Source: Cordia subcordata (taxonomy: Eukaryota; Streptophyta; Magnoliopsida; Boraginales; Cordiaceae). From it: a stretch of DNA of 64,000 bases. Below the pieces are notes generated by a model. The model was given only the letters and a program-made list of their open reading frames with translations, ran no database searches and was not told the DNA's origin. Of this stretch, positions 1 to 12,867 are shown piece after piece (the first letter of the stretch is position 1; each line of letters begins with the position of its first letter). A program made the position numbers and the translations under genes. The DNA lies in NCBI GenBank assembly GCA_028554755.1, contig JAPTOF010000006.1, forward strand, positions 16,863,001 to 16,927,000, given 5' to 3'.

Positions 1-3000
1 CCATGAAGATCTCTAGATATTTCCCAATCATATCGCTAAAGATGGCCATAATGTATCTTTGAAATGTGGTTGGAGCATTGCAAAGACCAAACGGCATTCT
101 CCTATAGGCAAAGGTATCATAAAGGCACGTGAACGTGGTCTTTTCTTGATCCTGAGGATACACAAGGATTTGGTTGTACCCAGAATACCCGTCCAAGAAA
201 CAATAATAGCCATGGCCGGCTACCTTATCCAAAATTTGGTCTAAGAAAGGTAATGGGAAATGATCCTTTCTTGTCTTTGAGTTAAGCTTTCTGTAATCAA
301 TACAAACTCTTTAACCCGAAGGAGTATGGGTAGAAATCTGCTCACCCTTTTCATTCTCTACAACTGTAATCCCAGTCTTCTTCGGAACTACCTTTATAGG
401 ACTAACCCATTCACTACCAGAGATGGGGTAAATCATTCCAGCATCAAATAACTTAATGACCTCTTTTTTCACTATTTCACCCATGTTAGGGTTCAATCTT
501 CGCTGCATCTCTCTAGAAGATACCGCCCCTCCTCGAGATAAATCCTCTGCATACACACAGAGGGGTCTATGCCTTTCAAATCACTGATTGTCCATCCTAT
601 CACCTTCCGATGGGCTCTAAGAACAACTAACAAACGTTTTTCCTCCTCACTAGACAAATCAGAAGCTACAATAATAGAGAAGGTTTCATTAGGTCCTAAG
701 AACGCGTATTTTAAATAAACAGGAAGAGGTTTGAGCTCCAAGAACAAAGGAGATTCAATAGAAAGGATGGGACTAGAAGTTTCAAGGGTATTGACTTCAA
801 ACAACTACATGGGCATAGACTTAACTAAATAAGAAGGAGAAGCCTCAAATTCTTTCGCAAATGCTTCTAAGTCAAAACTATCTAACATAGCTTCAAGCTC
901 CTTCAATTCATCATTGTCAACCATTGTTCTATAATATTATCCCCTACACATACATCCACTAAATCAATCATCAAACATTCTTCCTCTTCTCCACTCACCT
1001 TCAACTTATTTGTTGCCTCAGCTACTTTCATTGTAGACCTCAAATTATTGAATTTGAGATCTAACATCCCAGACTTGCAGTGAATGACTGCATCTGCAAT
1101 AGCAAGGAAATGACGCCCTAAAAGAATAGGGGTAGCAAGCCCAATGCCACAATTGGAGTCCATATCTAACACAATGAAGTCAACTGGATAAACAGACTCT
1201 CTAACTTGCACCATAACATCTTTACAAATGCCCCTCAGTCGATGCTCAGACCTATCGGCTAGTTACAAGGTAACATGAGTAGGAGAAAGAGTACCTATGT
1301 TTAGCTACTGATAGATAGAATAAGGGATCAAGTTGATGGTAGAACCTAGGTCAAGAAGAGCATGATCAATAATGGTTTCTCGAATACGACACGGTATAGT
1401 GAAGGCCCCTAGGTCTCTTAGCTTGGGTGGAAGGCCAGAGGTACAAATGCTACTGACCTTCTCAGTTAGCTTCATCTTCTTAGGCATGCTAGAAGTGCTA
1501 CACTTGCGCATGCAAAGATCTTTGAAAAATTTAGAGTAAGCAAGAATAGAAAGAATAGCATCTACCAAAGGAAGATTGACTTTTAGATCTTTCAAGTGCT
1601 CCAAAATTTTGAAGACCTTAGAATCCTCAGTAGCTTTCGGTCACTCCAATGCTTGAGGATACGGGGCTCTAGACTTGGGTTCGATAGTACTAATGGCCTG
1701 TTTCCTATCCCAACAAGAACTACTCTCAACACATTCATCAACCGAGTTCTTCTTCTTTCCAGAACTAGTATCTTCAGAAACCAGAGAAATCAAAGGCACC
1801 GGGGCTATATACTCAACTCCCACATTATTATCAACTATCTAGTTACTTTGCAAAGTTGTAACAGCTTTGGCTTGGGCCTGGTGATAATTAGGGTTAGTGG
1901 AGGAACTAGACTGTGCTCTAGGATTAACCTCAGGTTAGGATAGAAGCTTTCCAGGATCTCTAATGCTTAACTGGCTGGTGATTTGACCCAATTGTGCATC
2001 TATCCTAGCCATATGTTATTGATTATTTGCCAATACTTGCTACTAGTTCTGGATCAATTGCAATAACATATCGAAGCGATCGTCATTACCAAAGTGATTA
2101 ACAGATGGTGTGGATACTGTATGAACATATAAAGATGGAGCAGATTGAGTAGCATAAGGTTGATTGGCTGAAGCACTTGGAAACCCAGAAGGATTAACAT
2201 AATAAAAACCTAGAGAATTTGACTGACCAATATATGGTTGCTGCTAGAATGGGTCTTGGGGTTGGGAGGACTCTTGTTGACGCCATGAAAACTTTGGATT
2301 ATCCCTCCACCCTGGATTATAAGTGTTAGAATAGGGGTTATATTCACATGTAAACCCCTGTGTAGCACAAACTTGCTCCTGTATGAATTTGGGAAATTGA
2401 AGGGCTAGATGACAAAATAGTGTCTCGTGTGAAGGATTATAACAAAGTGCACACATTTCCATAGACTCTGTAGACGAAGACCCTAGATAAGTGGCCTTGC
2501 GGCTCTGTGAGAGTGCTAGATTTAAAGAGATGAACTGATCCAACTTATGGGTCAAAGCCTCAACTTTAGCCGAAAGATCAGAATATGTACTTATCTCATG
2601 AACCCCGCTCATATGAATTCCCTTGGTGGACCTATCCATTGCAATATTCTAGAAGGAATCCTCAACTATGGTCTTAAGCCTTTTCCAGGCATCACTTGGT
2701 CTCAAGTTATAGAAGCCACCCCCAGACATAGCGTTCACTATCATGCGTTGAGACTCAGTCAACCCCCGAAAGAAGTATTGAAATAAGTCATGGATGCCAA
2801 ACCCGTGATGAGGGCACTGTCGCAGAAGTTTGTTGAACCTTTCCCATGCTTCATAGAAAGGCTCTAACTCGTTTCAAGCAAAAGTCATGATGGACGCTCT
2901 TAAATCAGTAGTTTTGGCCATAGGGAAAAACTGCTGATAAAATCATGATTGAAGTTCATCCCAAGAGGCGATGGATCCACGTGATAAGGAATGGAGCCAA

Positions 3001-3500
3001 TGTTTGGCTTTATCCTTAAGTGAGAAAGGGAATAGCTTAAGCCAAATGTGCTCTTGAGTCACGTTTGGGAAATTGAAAGTAGAGCAAATTTCTGCGAAAT
3101 CGGTGACGTGCTCTAACGGACTCTCATTGTTTCTTCCATAAAAGGAAGAAAGCATGGCTAAAGTACTATGCTTGATTTCAAAGATAGCTTCCCCTAACCG
3201 CGATAGATTTATGGCTAAGTTAGGTTCAAAAGAGTTGGGGAGGAAATACTACCTAAGGGTTGGTTCTTCAGGTCGAGCAAGCCCAGGGGCTTGACCTTGA
3301 ACTTGCGGAGGGGGGTTATTGTTCCCCGCTTGAAGATTTTGAGGTGAAAAGTTGTTATCGTCAACCGGAGGATTGAGATGTGGAAGATTATTTTGGTTTC
3401 CAGCCATCTCTTCTTCTAAATTTCTAACTTGATGGTTGATTCTTTAGGGCTCGGGATTAACGGGAACAATTGGCAATCTAAGAGATCTTCTACCTTGCAT
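1..3500 (-). pseudogene. Athila-like gag-pol M1, left-truncated by window
   Basis: Minus-strand Ty3/gypsy polyprotein remnant. The gag start is the ATG whose complement is 3498-3500, opening MQGRRSLRLPIVPVNPEP and then a TAA stop. A Retrotrans_gag-like segment lies at 3155-2943 and a gag C-terminal part with a Cys/His cluster and the Athila-type YNPGWR..PKFSW motif at 2639-2244. The aspartic protease (1604-903) has DLGSTINLIP around the active site. RT begins near 804 and leaves the window at the IFM residues just before the catalytic box. Many stops and frame changes break it, so no full-length protein is possible. The non-chromodomain Athila lineage is inferred from the gag and protease motifs and from the companion copy M2. 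Confidence 0.85.
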
Positions 3501-3707
3501 ACACCTCCTAAAAAGTACGAAGTTCTACCTTCAACAATTCAAAAAAGATTATAACCCTAAGGGAAGTAATGAACAATAACCTAAACTACCAATCAAATAG
3601 AAATGCCAAAATGAACAAAACAACAAATAAAAATAAAAATAAATAAATAAAAGAGTTCAAACGTACTCAAAAAGCACAATTAATTAAAGGTTTTTAACCA
3701 TAACGCC
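3501..3707 (-). other. Leader between PBS and gag of M1
   Basis: About 200 nt of A-rich sequence on the plus reading, noncoding, between the primer-binding site and the gag ATG. It matches the usual position of a retrotransposon 5' leader with packaging function. No further signal is recognised. Confidence 0.5.
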
Positions 3708-3725
3708 TCTCTGACAATGGTGCCA
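3708..3725 (-). promoter_or_regulatory. Primer-binding site of M1
   Basis: On the minus strand this reads TGGCACCATTGTCAGAGA, a decayed form of the TGGCGCCGTTGCCGGGGA type used by Athila elements and complementary to the 3' end of plant tRNA-Asp (established knowledge). It lies about 6 nt past the presumed LTR end and 208 nt before the gag ATG. Substitutions against the consensus show age. Confidence 0.75.
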
Positions 3726-3731
3726 AAAACT

Positions 3732-6338
3732 TGATTGTGTTCCAAGGTATGAACCCTAGAAATGGCCGCAAGTGCACGGATCATATGTAGTGAAATGTGC
3801 AAGTACGGGGTCCTTTTCCATGGGGAGGCTAAACCCAGATCAAAACCCTATTAATGTGCTTCAGAGTCGGGAATACAACTTGAATTTTTTAAGATTTAAA
3901 CTAAAAATTACCTAAGTATGAAATAAACAAAGAAATTCTAAACAAATAGAAAATAATGCTATTCCTCAAATCAACTGGAAAGACTAAACAATTAATGATG
4001 AAAATAGGGTGACACGTACTTGGTTGCAGTTTCACCACACACTTCCTATTAAAGCTTGAATTGGATTCTAATGGCAATGCTCATACCCTCAAGCTAGGGA
4101 TCAAAGTAAATGACAAATTACCCTAGAAACCTCAGTGCGAAACTATCCCTAGGCTGGCCCTCCTAAAGCATAGCGTGGTCTTAATGGTCAATCGGGTTTC
4201 TTGTTTACTTTTTGTGATACCTATGTCAGACTGATGCCAACCTAACTTAGTGGTTAATTCATTAGCTGGATTTGAAGCTAAGAACCACCTTTTTAAGCTT
4301 GATTAAACTATGCCAGTTACCTCTTAACTAGATTTAAAGTTAAAGGTTTATGCCATAGTCTAAACGCTGAGTTACAAACTAACAATCAATCCTTTTAGTA
4401 AGATGAATGAGCAAACTTTGCTCCTAATCATTTACACGGATAAGATCGAAAGAAACTGAGAACCCCAACTTTTATTACGCACACTAAATCCCATCACTCT
4501 CATACATTCTAGCTTACTTTATTCATGCATTTAAATTTGATTTGCTCCTGCCATCTCGTTTGTGCTTAACTCTAAACATTCGAAAATTTTAGTAAGGCAT
4601 GCTTTGAGTATTTGCTTCTTTAAAGACAATGACTTTAGCACTTGATATGTAGTTTTCAATAGAATTTGCTGCAAACCATTCTAAGCACAAATTGTAAAGC
4701 AAAAAAAACAATTCAAAATCTCTATAGGAAAGTGTTTCGTTCTACTGCAAACCAAGCATGTTTCATCGTAAATAAATTAAGCTATCATGATTGCAAGAAG
4801 ATGCAAACCAGGATATAGTGCTCCCTGTTCAGTCCTGCGAAGAAATCTTGGCAAGCTTTCGTTTTGGATCGAACAACTTTGTGCAAGTTTCTTCTGCAGG
4901 CCACGAACAATCACTCTCATCATTGATCAGCTAGAAGCAATCCGCAAACATTATCGCTGGTTGCTGCCTTCATGCGTCGTCGACGGAACGCTATTCAAAC
5001 ACAGCTCCATGTTTGTTCCTTTTCTATCCAGCCCGTCGCAAGATCGCAGGGAAATACTGCTGCAGTTTGCTCCAATTTCCAACTTGCTAAATGTCCCAAG
5101 TTTGCACAAAGGCAAAGGAAGAGAATAGGAGTATTTCTTGTCGAGCTTTCAGGGTGGAATTGTACAATGGCTGCCGTCTTCCAATCTCCAATTGCTCGTA
5201 TATGTTTTCCGCGCTACAAGATGAAGACCTTCCTGATTTGTTTAGTTTCGATCGAGATTCCAGGAGTGGATTGCACCATGATAGCTGGTTTTATCTTTGC
5301 TCTTCCCCCCCCCCCCCTTTTTTGGCCGAGTACACTCCCCCTTTTAAGAGTTCCAAGCAGCTACTCCTCTAGACCAACCATTTGCTAAAAAATCTCAACT
5401 GCCTCCTCCTCAAAGAGTCCAGCCCCTTTTTTTCTTTTTCCTCTTTGAATTCAAACGTCTTTTGTTGCTATAAACCAGCTAATACATTGCTGCCTCTCTT
5501 TCTTTTAAATTCGAACCTACAAGTAGAGATAAGATAAGAGCTTGCATTTGAATCAAGGCTGAAAAAGAAATGAGTTGTATGTGCATGGCTTATTGTGGTG
5601 TGCATGTGATTATGAATGCTGAAAGAATTTGCTGCTGTTTTGCTTATCATATGCGAGTATAATGCATGCAAAAAAATAAGTAATAAAAAATAGAATATGC
5701 TGCAAATATGATAATCTAATAATAATACAATGCCTATACTAGAACTATATCATTACCATACTATTATACTCGTATAAACTGAATTATTCTAAGTTAATAT
5801 ACTAATAGAAAATGTGCTATTAAACTACTATACATTATTAGTAACCTATATTATCCCAAATAATTACTTAACCTACTCAAGTAAGTTATATCTAAAATCT
5901 AATCTAATGCTATCATATTGTCTAACTAATGAAAGCCCAAAGTAAAAGAGAAAATAAACAAGAAGAAAATAAGCAAGAGTCTTGAAGATTTCGCACAAGC
6001 AACATGCACTTGTCCATCAATTAACCAATCACGCACCCAATATGCACACAATTACCCTTCTAAACATTAAATTGAACCTTGAGACATGCGTATGCACCTA
6101 AGTTTTGCTCAAACTCGATCCTGGCACTCACTCGTCATTCAAGGCCACTTGGAATACATTAAAAACACTTTACACACTCAAAATGACACGAATAAACATT
6201 AAAGCATGCAAACCTTATCGAGCAAGCATTATTAACTTAAATGTACAAGATACCATGTAATTGTACTTATAAAGCTCTAGAATCTATCTAAAATGCAAGC
6301 TAATGGCGTCAATATACCAAGCAAATCAAGGCACATCA
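3732..6338 (-). repeat. LTR shared by M2 (3') and M1 (5'), about 2.6 kb
   Basis: On the minus strand the right border follows a hairpin plus purine tract (6382-6346) and starts TGATGTG. The left border ends ...CAATCA, six bases before the PBS. A single LTR therefore closes M2 and opens M1, as expected for a tandem formed by LTR recombination. The body contains a C13 run (5305-5317) and a GC-richer stretch (4790-5460). Open frames on the plus strand here (4787-5388) are antisense to the LTR and show no domain. Exact borders are by eye, because no second copy lies in the window to align. Confidence 0.65.
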
Positions 6339-6345
6339 AACTCCC

Positions 6346-6382
6346 ACACCCCCAAACCTAAACTTTGCTTGTCCTCAAGTAA
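6346..6382 (-). promoter_or_regulatory. Conserved hairpin plus polypurine tract of M2
   Basis: The minus strand reads TTACTTGAGGACAAGCAA, then AGGTTTGGGGGTGT, a G-rich polypurine tract placed just before the LTR. The first part is the hairpin found repeatedly in the plus-strand elements (stem TTGCTTG/CAAGCAA, loop AGGA), here with one base of the stem changed. Position and sequence suit the plus-strand DNA primer (PPT). The role of the hairpin is unknown. Confidence 0.7.
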
Positions 6383-6805
6383 ATATCAATTAACCACGCA
6401 AACAAGCAAACAATAAAGCACACGTATGGGAAGTGTGGAAAGGGTAGAAAATAAGGCCAAGAGGATGGAAAGATACAACGTTGTGTTCGCGTGACTTCAC
6501 AAACGCCAATAGGATTCTAATCATCTATTAACCTTTTTATCATCAATACACAAACACTTAAAAAGAACATGAGATTAGTAAACATATGCCATGCAAGTCC
6601 GCATTGGCATTAATAAATAAGAACAATGATGTATGCAAAAATGGAGAAAGGGAAGGCAAGGAATAAGAACAAAGCACTAGCTATTAAAAAGAAGAGAAAA
6701 AAGACAAATACATAAAAACAAAAAGAAAAGAATGAAGTTAACAAAATCTAGGTCGTCTCCTAGTAGAGCTAATCATCATATTGTCAGCCAGGCAAGTTCC
6801 TTTTA
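6383..6805 (-). other. 3' UTR of M2, with post-pol hairpin
   Basis: Noncoding stretch between the pol stop and the PPT. At 6763-6748 the minus strand carries CTAGG-AGACGA-CCTAG, a 5-bp stem with 6-nt loop located about 45 nt after the pol stop. The same hairpin sits at the corresponding place in elements A and B. No env-like reading frame is visible. Confidence 0.6.
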
Positions 6806-9800
6806 TCAAGTGTCATACGAAGGCTCCTGAAGCTTGGTGGACTCTACTTTAACCATGCCCGGGTCAAATGAATGCTTCAGGCGCTGCCCATTCACAGTCA
6901 AAACTCATTCATCCTTTAAATCTTTAATCTTTACTGCTCCAGAAGGGTAGGCTTCAATAACTATGGTCCATCCCATCGACTTCTTAATATACCTAGAAAG
7001 GGCTTCAATCTAGAATTAAACAACCAAACTTTGTCAATAGGAGAGAGATTCCCTAAGGATATGCCTATCATGCATTTTCTTTATTCTCTCTTTATAAAGC
7101 TTGGCATTCTCATCAACCTCATATCTCAACTCCTCCAGCTCAGCTAAGTCAAGCTTCCTTTTCTCTCTTGCAATAGACAAGTCAAAATTTAAAGCCTTAA
7201 TAGCCCAATATGCTCTATGCTTTAGCTTGATAGATAGATGGCAAGCCTTCCCATACACCAGCCTATATGGAGACATACCTATGGGCACTCAATTTGCAAA
7301 ACCAATCTTTACTATCAAGTTTAACCATTTTCTCTAGGATGGACTTCACCTTCCTATGTGAGACTTTAACCTATCCACTTGTCTGAGGGTGATACAGGAT
7401 AGCAATCTTATGAGTGACTAAATATCTTCTAAGTAAATCTGTAAGTATCCTATGGCAAAAAGGCACTCCTCCATCACTAATCAAGACTCATGGTACCCTA
7501 AACCTAGAAAACATATGCTCTCAAATGAACTTGAACGCAACCTTGTCGTCATTGGTTCGGATAGGGATCACCTCCACCCACTTGGATACATAGTCAATAG
7601 CTATTAAGATGTATTGATATCTAAAGGAAGGTGGAAACGGACCCATGAAATTAATTCCCCAAACATAAAAAAGTTTACACGTAAGAATAAGGGAAAGGGG
7701 CATCATATTTCTCTTAGAAATAGACCCAAATTTTTAACAACTAACACACTTTTTACAAAATTCCTAGGCATCTCTAAAAAGTGTGGCCAAAAGAATCCAC
7801 TTTGCAAGATTTTAGCTGCAGTGCTTTCACCTCCAAAGTGAGCTCTAAAGTGACCTCCACACGCCACACTATGACACATTCAAAATACTTTCCAACTTAC
7901 TCTCTGGAACACACCTACGAATCACTTGATCTGCACAGACCTTAAAGAGATAAGGATCTTCCCAAAGGAAATGCTTAACCTGTGAATAAAACCTATGATT
8001 CTCTCTCTTCTCCTAATGGGATGGCAATTGACCTATAACAAGATAATTCAATATATGTGCATACCAAGGTGTGTGTTGTGAGACACCAAACAATTGTTCA
8101 TCCAGAAAAGATTCACAGAAGGGAATAGAATCACCAAAGGACTCATGAATAAGATAGGACAAATGATCAACAGCAGAATTCTCACTACCCTTCTTATCTC
8201 TAATCTCTATGTCAAATTCCTGCAAAAGGAGCATCCACCTAATTAAGTGGGGTTTAGATTCATCCTTAGACAAAAGATACCTAAAAGTCGCATGATCAGT
8301 GTAAACTATGACCTTTGACCCAAGAATGTATGATCGAAACTTATCAAGGGAGAATACTACTGCTAGAGGCTCTTTCTTAGTGGTGGTGTAATGCTTTTAA
8401 GCCTCATCTAGAGTCTTACTAGCATAACAGATCACATGGGGCAACCTATCCTGACGTTGTCCTAACGCAGCTCTTATGGCAAAATCTGATGCATCATACA
8501 TAATTTCAAAAGAAAGATTATAATCAAGCGGCTGGATGATAAGGGAAGAGGAAAGCAAAGATTTAGGCCTATCAAATGCTCTAATGCACTCCTCATCAAA
8601 CGCAAATAGAACATCTTGCACTAAGAGCCTAGACAATGGATGGGAAATCTAGCTAAAATCCTTAATAAACCTATGATAGAAACCTTCATAGCCAAGGAAA
8701 GATCTCACATCCTTAATAGATTTAGGAATAGACAATTTCTCTATACGCTCTACCTTGGTCGGGTCAACCTGAATACCATTAGAAGATACTACATGACCCA
8801 AAACTATTCCTCTTTACACCATAAAATGTGATTTCTCCCAACTCAACACAAGATTCATTATAATGCAATGGTCTAGCACTAAAGACAAGTGACTGAGGCA
8901 TTCATCAAAATTCACACTAAAGACTGAGCAATCATCCATGAAAATCTCTAAATGCCTCTATCACTAAAGATAGCCATCATACACCTTTGAAAAGTGGCAA
9001 GTGCATTACAAAGGCCGAACGGCATTCTCCTATAAGCAAAGGTGCCATAAGGGCACGTGAAAGTGGTTTTCTCCTTATCTTGGGTAAACACGAAGATTTG
9101 ATTATATCTCGAATACCTATCTAAAAAACTATAATAACCGTCACTGGCTACTCGATCCAAAATTTGGTCAAGGAAAGGCAACAGGAAGTGATCTTTTCTA
9201 GTCCTAGAGTTGAGCTTTCTATAGTCTATGCACATTTTCCAACCCGTAGGGATTCGCATAGGAACTAGCTCACTCTTATTATTCTCTACCACCATGATCC
9301 CAGACTTTTTCAGTACTACCTGAATAGGACTAATCCATTCGCTATCAGAGATCAGATAAATGATACCTATATCCAAGAGCTTAATAACCTCTTGTCTCAC
9401 GACTTCACTCATATATGGGTTAAGTCGTCTCTGCATCTCACGAGAAGGTACCACACCTTCTTCTAAATGAATACTATGCATACAAACTGAAGGGTTTACA
9501 CCTTTTAAATCACCAATCATTTACCCTATGGCCTCCTTATAACTTCTAAGGACTCTTAGAAGACGCTCTTAATTCTCACTAGATAGATCAGAAGCTATAA
9601 TCATAGGAAGGGCCTCATCAGGTCTTAAGAATGAATACTTCAAATGTTTAAGGATAGGTTTGAGCTTTAAAGATGGGAGAGACTCAACTATAGGGGAATC
9701 ACGAGAAACTTTTAAAGAAAGAGACTCGAACTGACTAACCTTAATCAATTGCTCAGGCTTAGAGTCAATAGATTTGGACATGGAAGCGACATACTTGCTA

Positions 9801-12462
9801 ACAAATGACTCAGAATCAAACTACTCCAAAATGGCCTTAAGCTCAGCTAACTCATCCTCGACCAATTACATCTCACGGGCATGCTCCTCTACACATGGAT
9901 CTATAACATCAATAGCAAAACACTCCTCCTTATCATCCATTACCTATACTTGCTCTATTTGCTACCTCCACGACTCTCATAGTGGCTTTCAGATTCACAA
10001 ACTTAATCTCTAGTAACCCCGACTTATAATAGATGACTGCATCAGCTATAGCTAAGAAAGGGCGTCCTAAGAGAATAGATGTAAAGTGCCTAGTGTCATG
10101 GCTGGAATCCATATCTAAGATAATGAAATCAACTAGATATACAAACTCTCCAACATACACCATAACATTATTTACTATATCTCGTTGTCTCCACTCATAT
10201 CTATCAACCAATGGTAGAGTGACGTATGTGGGAAATAACTCCCCTAAACCTAGATGTTGGTAGACTGAGTAGGGAATCAGATTTATGTTAGACCCTAAAT
10301 CTAGAAAAGCATGATCAATTCGGGTCTTTTTAATGCAACACAAAATAGTGAATACTCTTGGGTCTTTCAACTTGGGTGGGATGCCCAAAGTGCAAATGCT
10401 ACTCACCTTTTCAGTAAGTTTCACTATTTTTAGCATGTGGGAATTTTTTTGCTTCCGTGTACATAGATCTTTGAAGAATTTTGCAAAAGCAGGAATGGGC
10501 ACAATGGCATCAATTAGAGGAAGGTTCACCTTAAGATCTCTCAAGTGCTCTAAGATCTTACTCATCCTAGTGTCCTTAGCAAGGCTAGGCTTTTCTGGTG
10601 CGTCTGGCAAAGGTACTCTACGGACCACATCACTATATTCTACGAACTACTTTCCTTCCTTATATGGAAGGGTACTATTCTTATCTCTCTCTCTAGTGGT
10701 CTCCTCTCTCTCTTGTTCCCTAACCTTACTAGACTCTATAGGAACACTAGGTGCAAACTTAATTGAATTTTCTTTCTCTCCTACCCCATTGTCAATGACT
10801 CTACCATTCCTAAGTGTAATAACTGCTTTTGCCTATGCATGAGTAGTATAAAAGGGATTGGAGGAAGAATTGGATGGACTTTTAAGGTTTACCTTAGGTT
10901 GGACAGGCAACTTGCTCGGCTCCCTAGTACTCAACTAACTAGCTAACTGTCCTAACTAGGCATTCATCTTAGCCATGTGTTGCTGCTGTAACTAAAACAT
11001 CTGTAATAGAAGATCAAACTTATCATTACTACTAGGTTAGCTAGAGGAACGTGCAGGAAGTGAGGGTATAAACTTAATAGGAAGACGAGAACAAATGGGC
11101 ACTGGTTCTATAGGGGACCAAGAAGTTTAGATGGCATGATAAAGACCTGGTAGATTTGACAGAGAAAGACAAGGTCATAGCTAGAATGGGACCTAGGTCT
11201 GGTGGACTCAAAGTGGTTATTACACCAAGAAAACTTATGGTTATCCCTCTACCCCAGATTATATGTGTTCGAGTAGGGGTTATACTCTCATGAATACCCT
11301 TATGTAGCATAAACTTGCTCCTAAATGAATTCTAGAAACTGTGGTGCTAATGGGCGAGCTGTAGTCATGTAGGATGACTCAAAACATAAGGCACACTCCT
11401 CAACAGCAGAATGAGAAGATGACGATACTAGTGGATTAGCCCTATGGCTAAGAATAGGTGCTAGACCTAAAGAAATTAACTAGTCATGCTTATAGGTCAA
11501 TGCTTCTACCTTAGTAGGAAGATCATGGGCTGTGCCTACTTCATTCACTCCTCTTCTAGGATTACTCCTACTCGACCTATCCAACTCCATATTCGAAAAG
11601 GCATCCTTAGTAACACATTCTAAAATCCCCCAAGCATCAATAGGTCTCAGATTATAGAATTCCCCATCTGACATGGCATTCATTATTATGCTCTGGGACT
11701 TGGTGAGACCTCTAAAAAAGTACTACAGAAGATAATGGTATCGTAACTATGATATGGACACTGAAACAACAAATCATTAAATCTCTCCCACGTCCCATGG
11801 AAAGATTCAAACTCGTGTTGAAAGAATGTCATAATCGACTCGAAGGTCTGCAGTTTTAGCCATGGGCTAAAACCCCTGATAGAATCAAGACTGGAGCTAG
11901 TGCCAAGATGTAATGGCTCTATCAGGCAAGGATTAAAGCCACTACTTGGCTTTATCCTTGAGAAAGAAAAGGAAAAGTCTAAGCCTAATGTTCTCTTGAG
12001 ACACATTTGGAAAATTGAAGGTAGAACAAATCTCTACAAAATCAGTGACATATGCTAGGGCACTCTCATTACTGCTATCATAGAAAAATGGGAACGTAGC
12101 TAATATCCCATGCTTAATCTCAAAACTCGCCTTTCCCAAACTAGGTGGATAGATGGCCATATTCAGCTCAAAGGCATGAGAAAGGAAGTATTGCCTAAGG
12201 GTCACGTCATCAACTACTTAGCATGGATTTGAGAGCATAGGAAGCCCAACATTCTCATTACGTGGAATAGTAGGAGGAGGAAAAGGAAGAGGAGGAAAAG
12301 AGAGATTATCATTCCCATTATAAGGAACAACAAGAGGTAGATCAATCCTATTTTATGCCATTTCACCTAGATTGTGTTCTAAGTTTCTAAGATGATAGTG
12401 AAATCTATGTGGTTCAAGGTTAAAGGGAACTAAGTTAGGTCTAAGTGACGTCTACCAAGCAT
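6806..12462 (-). pseudogene. Athila-like gag-pol M2, complete order but broken
   Basis: Full gag-PR-RT-RNaseH-INT order on the minus strand, with many stops. The gag start is the ATG complementing 12460-12462. Gag segments lie at 12205-11686 and 11683-11480. Protease (10628-9933) has DLGSNINLIPYSVYQ. RT (9781 to about 8700) keeps YRRMPFGLCNA and an FMDD-type box near 8942-8930. RNase H (8636-8013) has DASD and AVDHLS motifs. Integrase core (7706-7034) has WGINFMGPFPP, with N where the first catalytic Asp is expected, and VSKWVEVIP. The C-terminal tail ends SFDPGMVKVESTKLQEPSYDT with a TGA at 6808-6806. No chromodomain is seen. Its 5' PBS is not recognisable upstream (12.47-12.73 kb). Confidence 0.85.
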
Positions 12463-12732
12463 GCACAAAAAGAAACAAAATCTCCTTCTAACTCTTCAAC
12501 CCCCAAAACTACAATTTCAACCTAAACCTATAACACAAAAACCAAAATCCCTAAAAACTACAAAAGAAAATAACACTAAATAGAAATGCTAAATCAAACA
12601 AAACATAATGCAGAAACAAAACACAAACTATCATGAAAATAGAAGAGAATAACAAATCTAAGACTACCACTAGAACAATAATAGAAATAACAAAGCACGT
12701 AACCAACTAGAACACATCCTTACCCTCCTAGA
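12463..12732. other. Orientation switch between minus and plus Athila chains
   Basis: A-rich leader-like sequence of M2 that stops where plus-strand pol sequence of element D begins. No PBS matching that of M1 is found at the expected distance of about 200 nt upstream of the M2 gag. The breakpoint between the two chains lies here. No gene is seen. Confidence 0.5.
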
Positions 12733-12867
12733 GCAATCAAAATTAAACATTTCAAAGAAGGGCAAGTTCTCAAAGTGAACGGTCCAAGATTGAAGCATGC
12801 ACTTGATCCGAATGCAACTCCATGTGAAATTGAGTCCGTGGATCTTAAAGACGCCACATACAATTGA
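12733..12867 (+). pseudogene. Pol C-terminal tail of Athila-like element D
   Basis: Open plus-strand frame reading AIKIKHFKEGQVLKVNGPRL, then KHALDPNATPCEIESVDL, ending with TGA at 12865-12867. It aligns by eye with the ends of pol A (VKIKDLKNGRELTVNRQRLK) and pol B. Only about 45 codons remain. The rest of the element is lost at the junction with M2. It shows that the plus-strand chain once extended further left. Confidence 0.75.

Noticed and set aside
4787..5388. Overlapping plus-strand frames of 113 and 138 codons in a GC-richer stretch
   Set aside because: They lie antisense within the M2/M1 LTR, overlap each other in different frames and have no domain. Chance frames are more likely.
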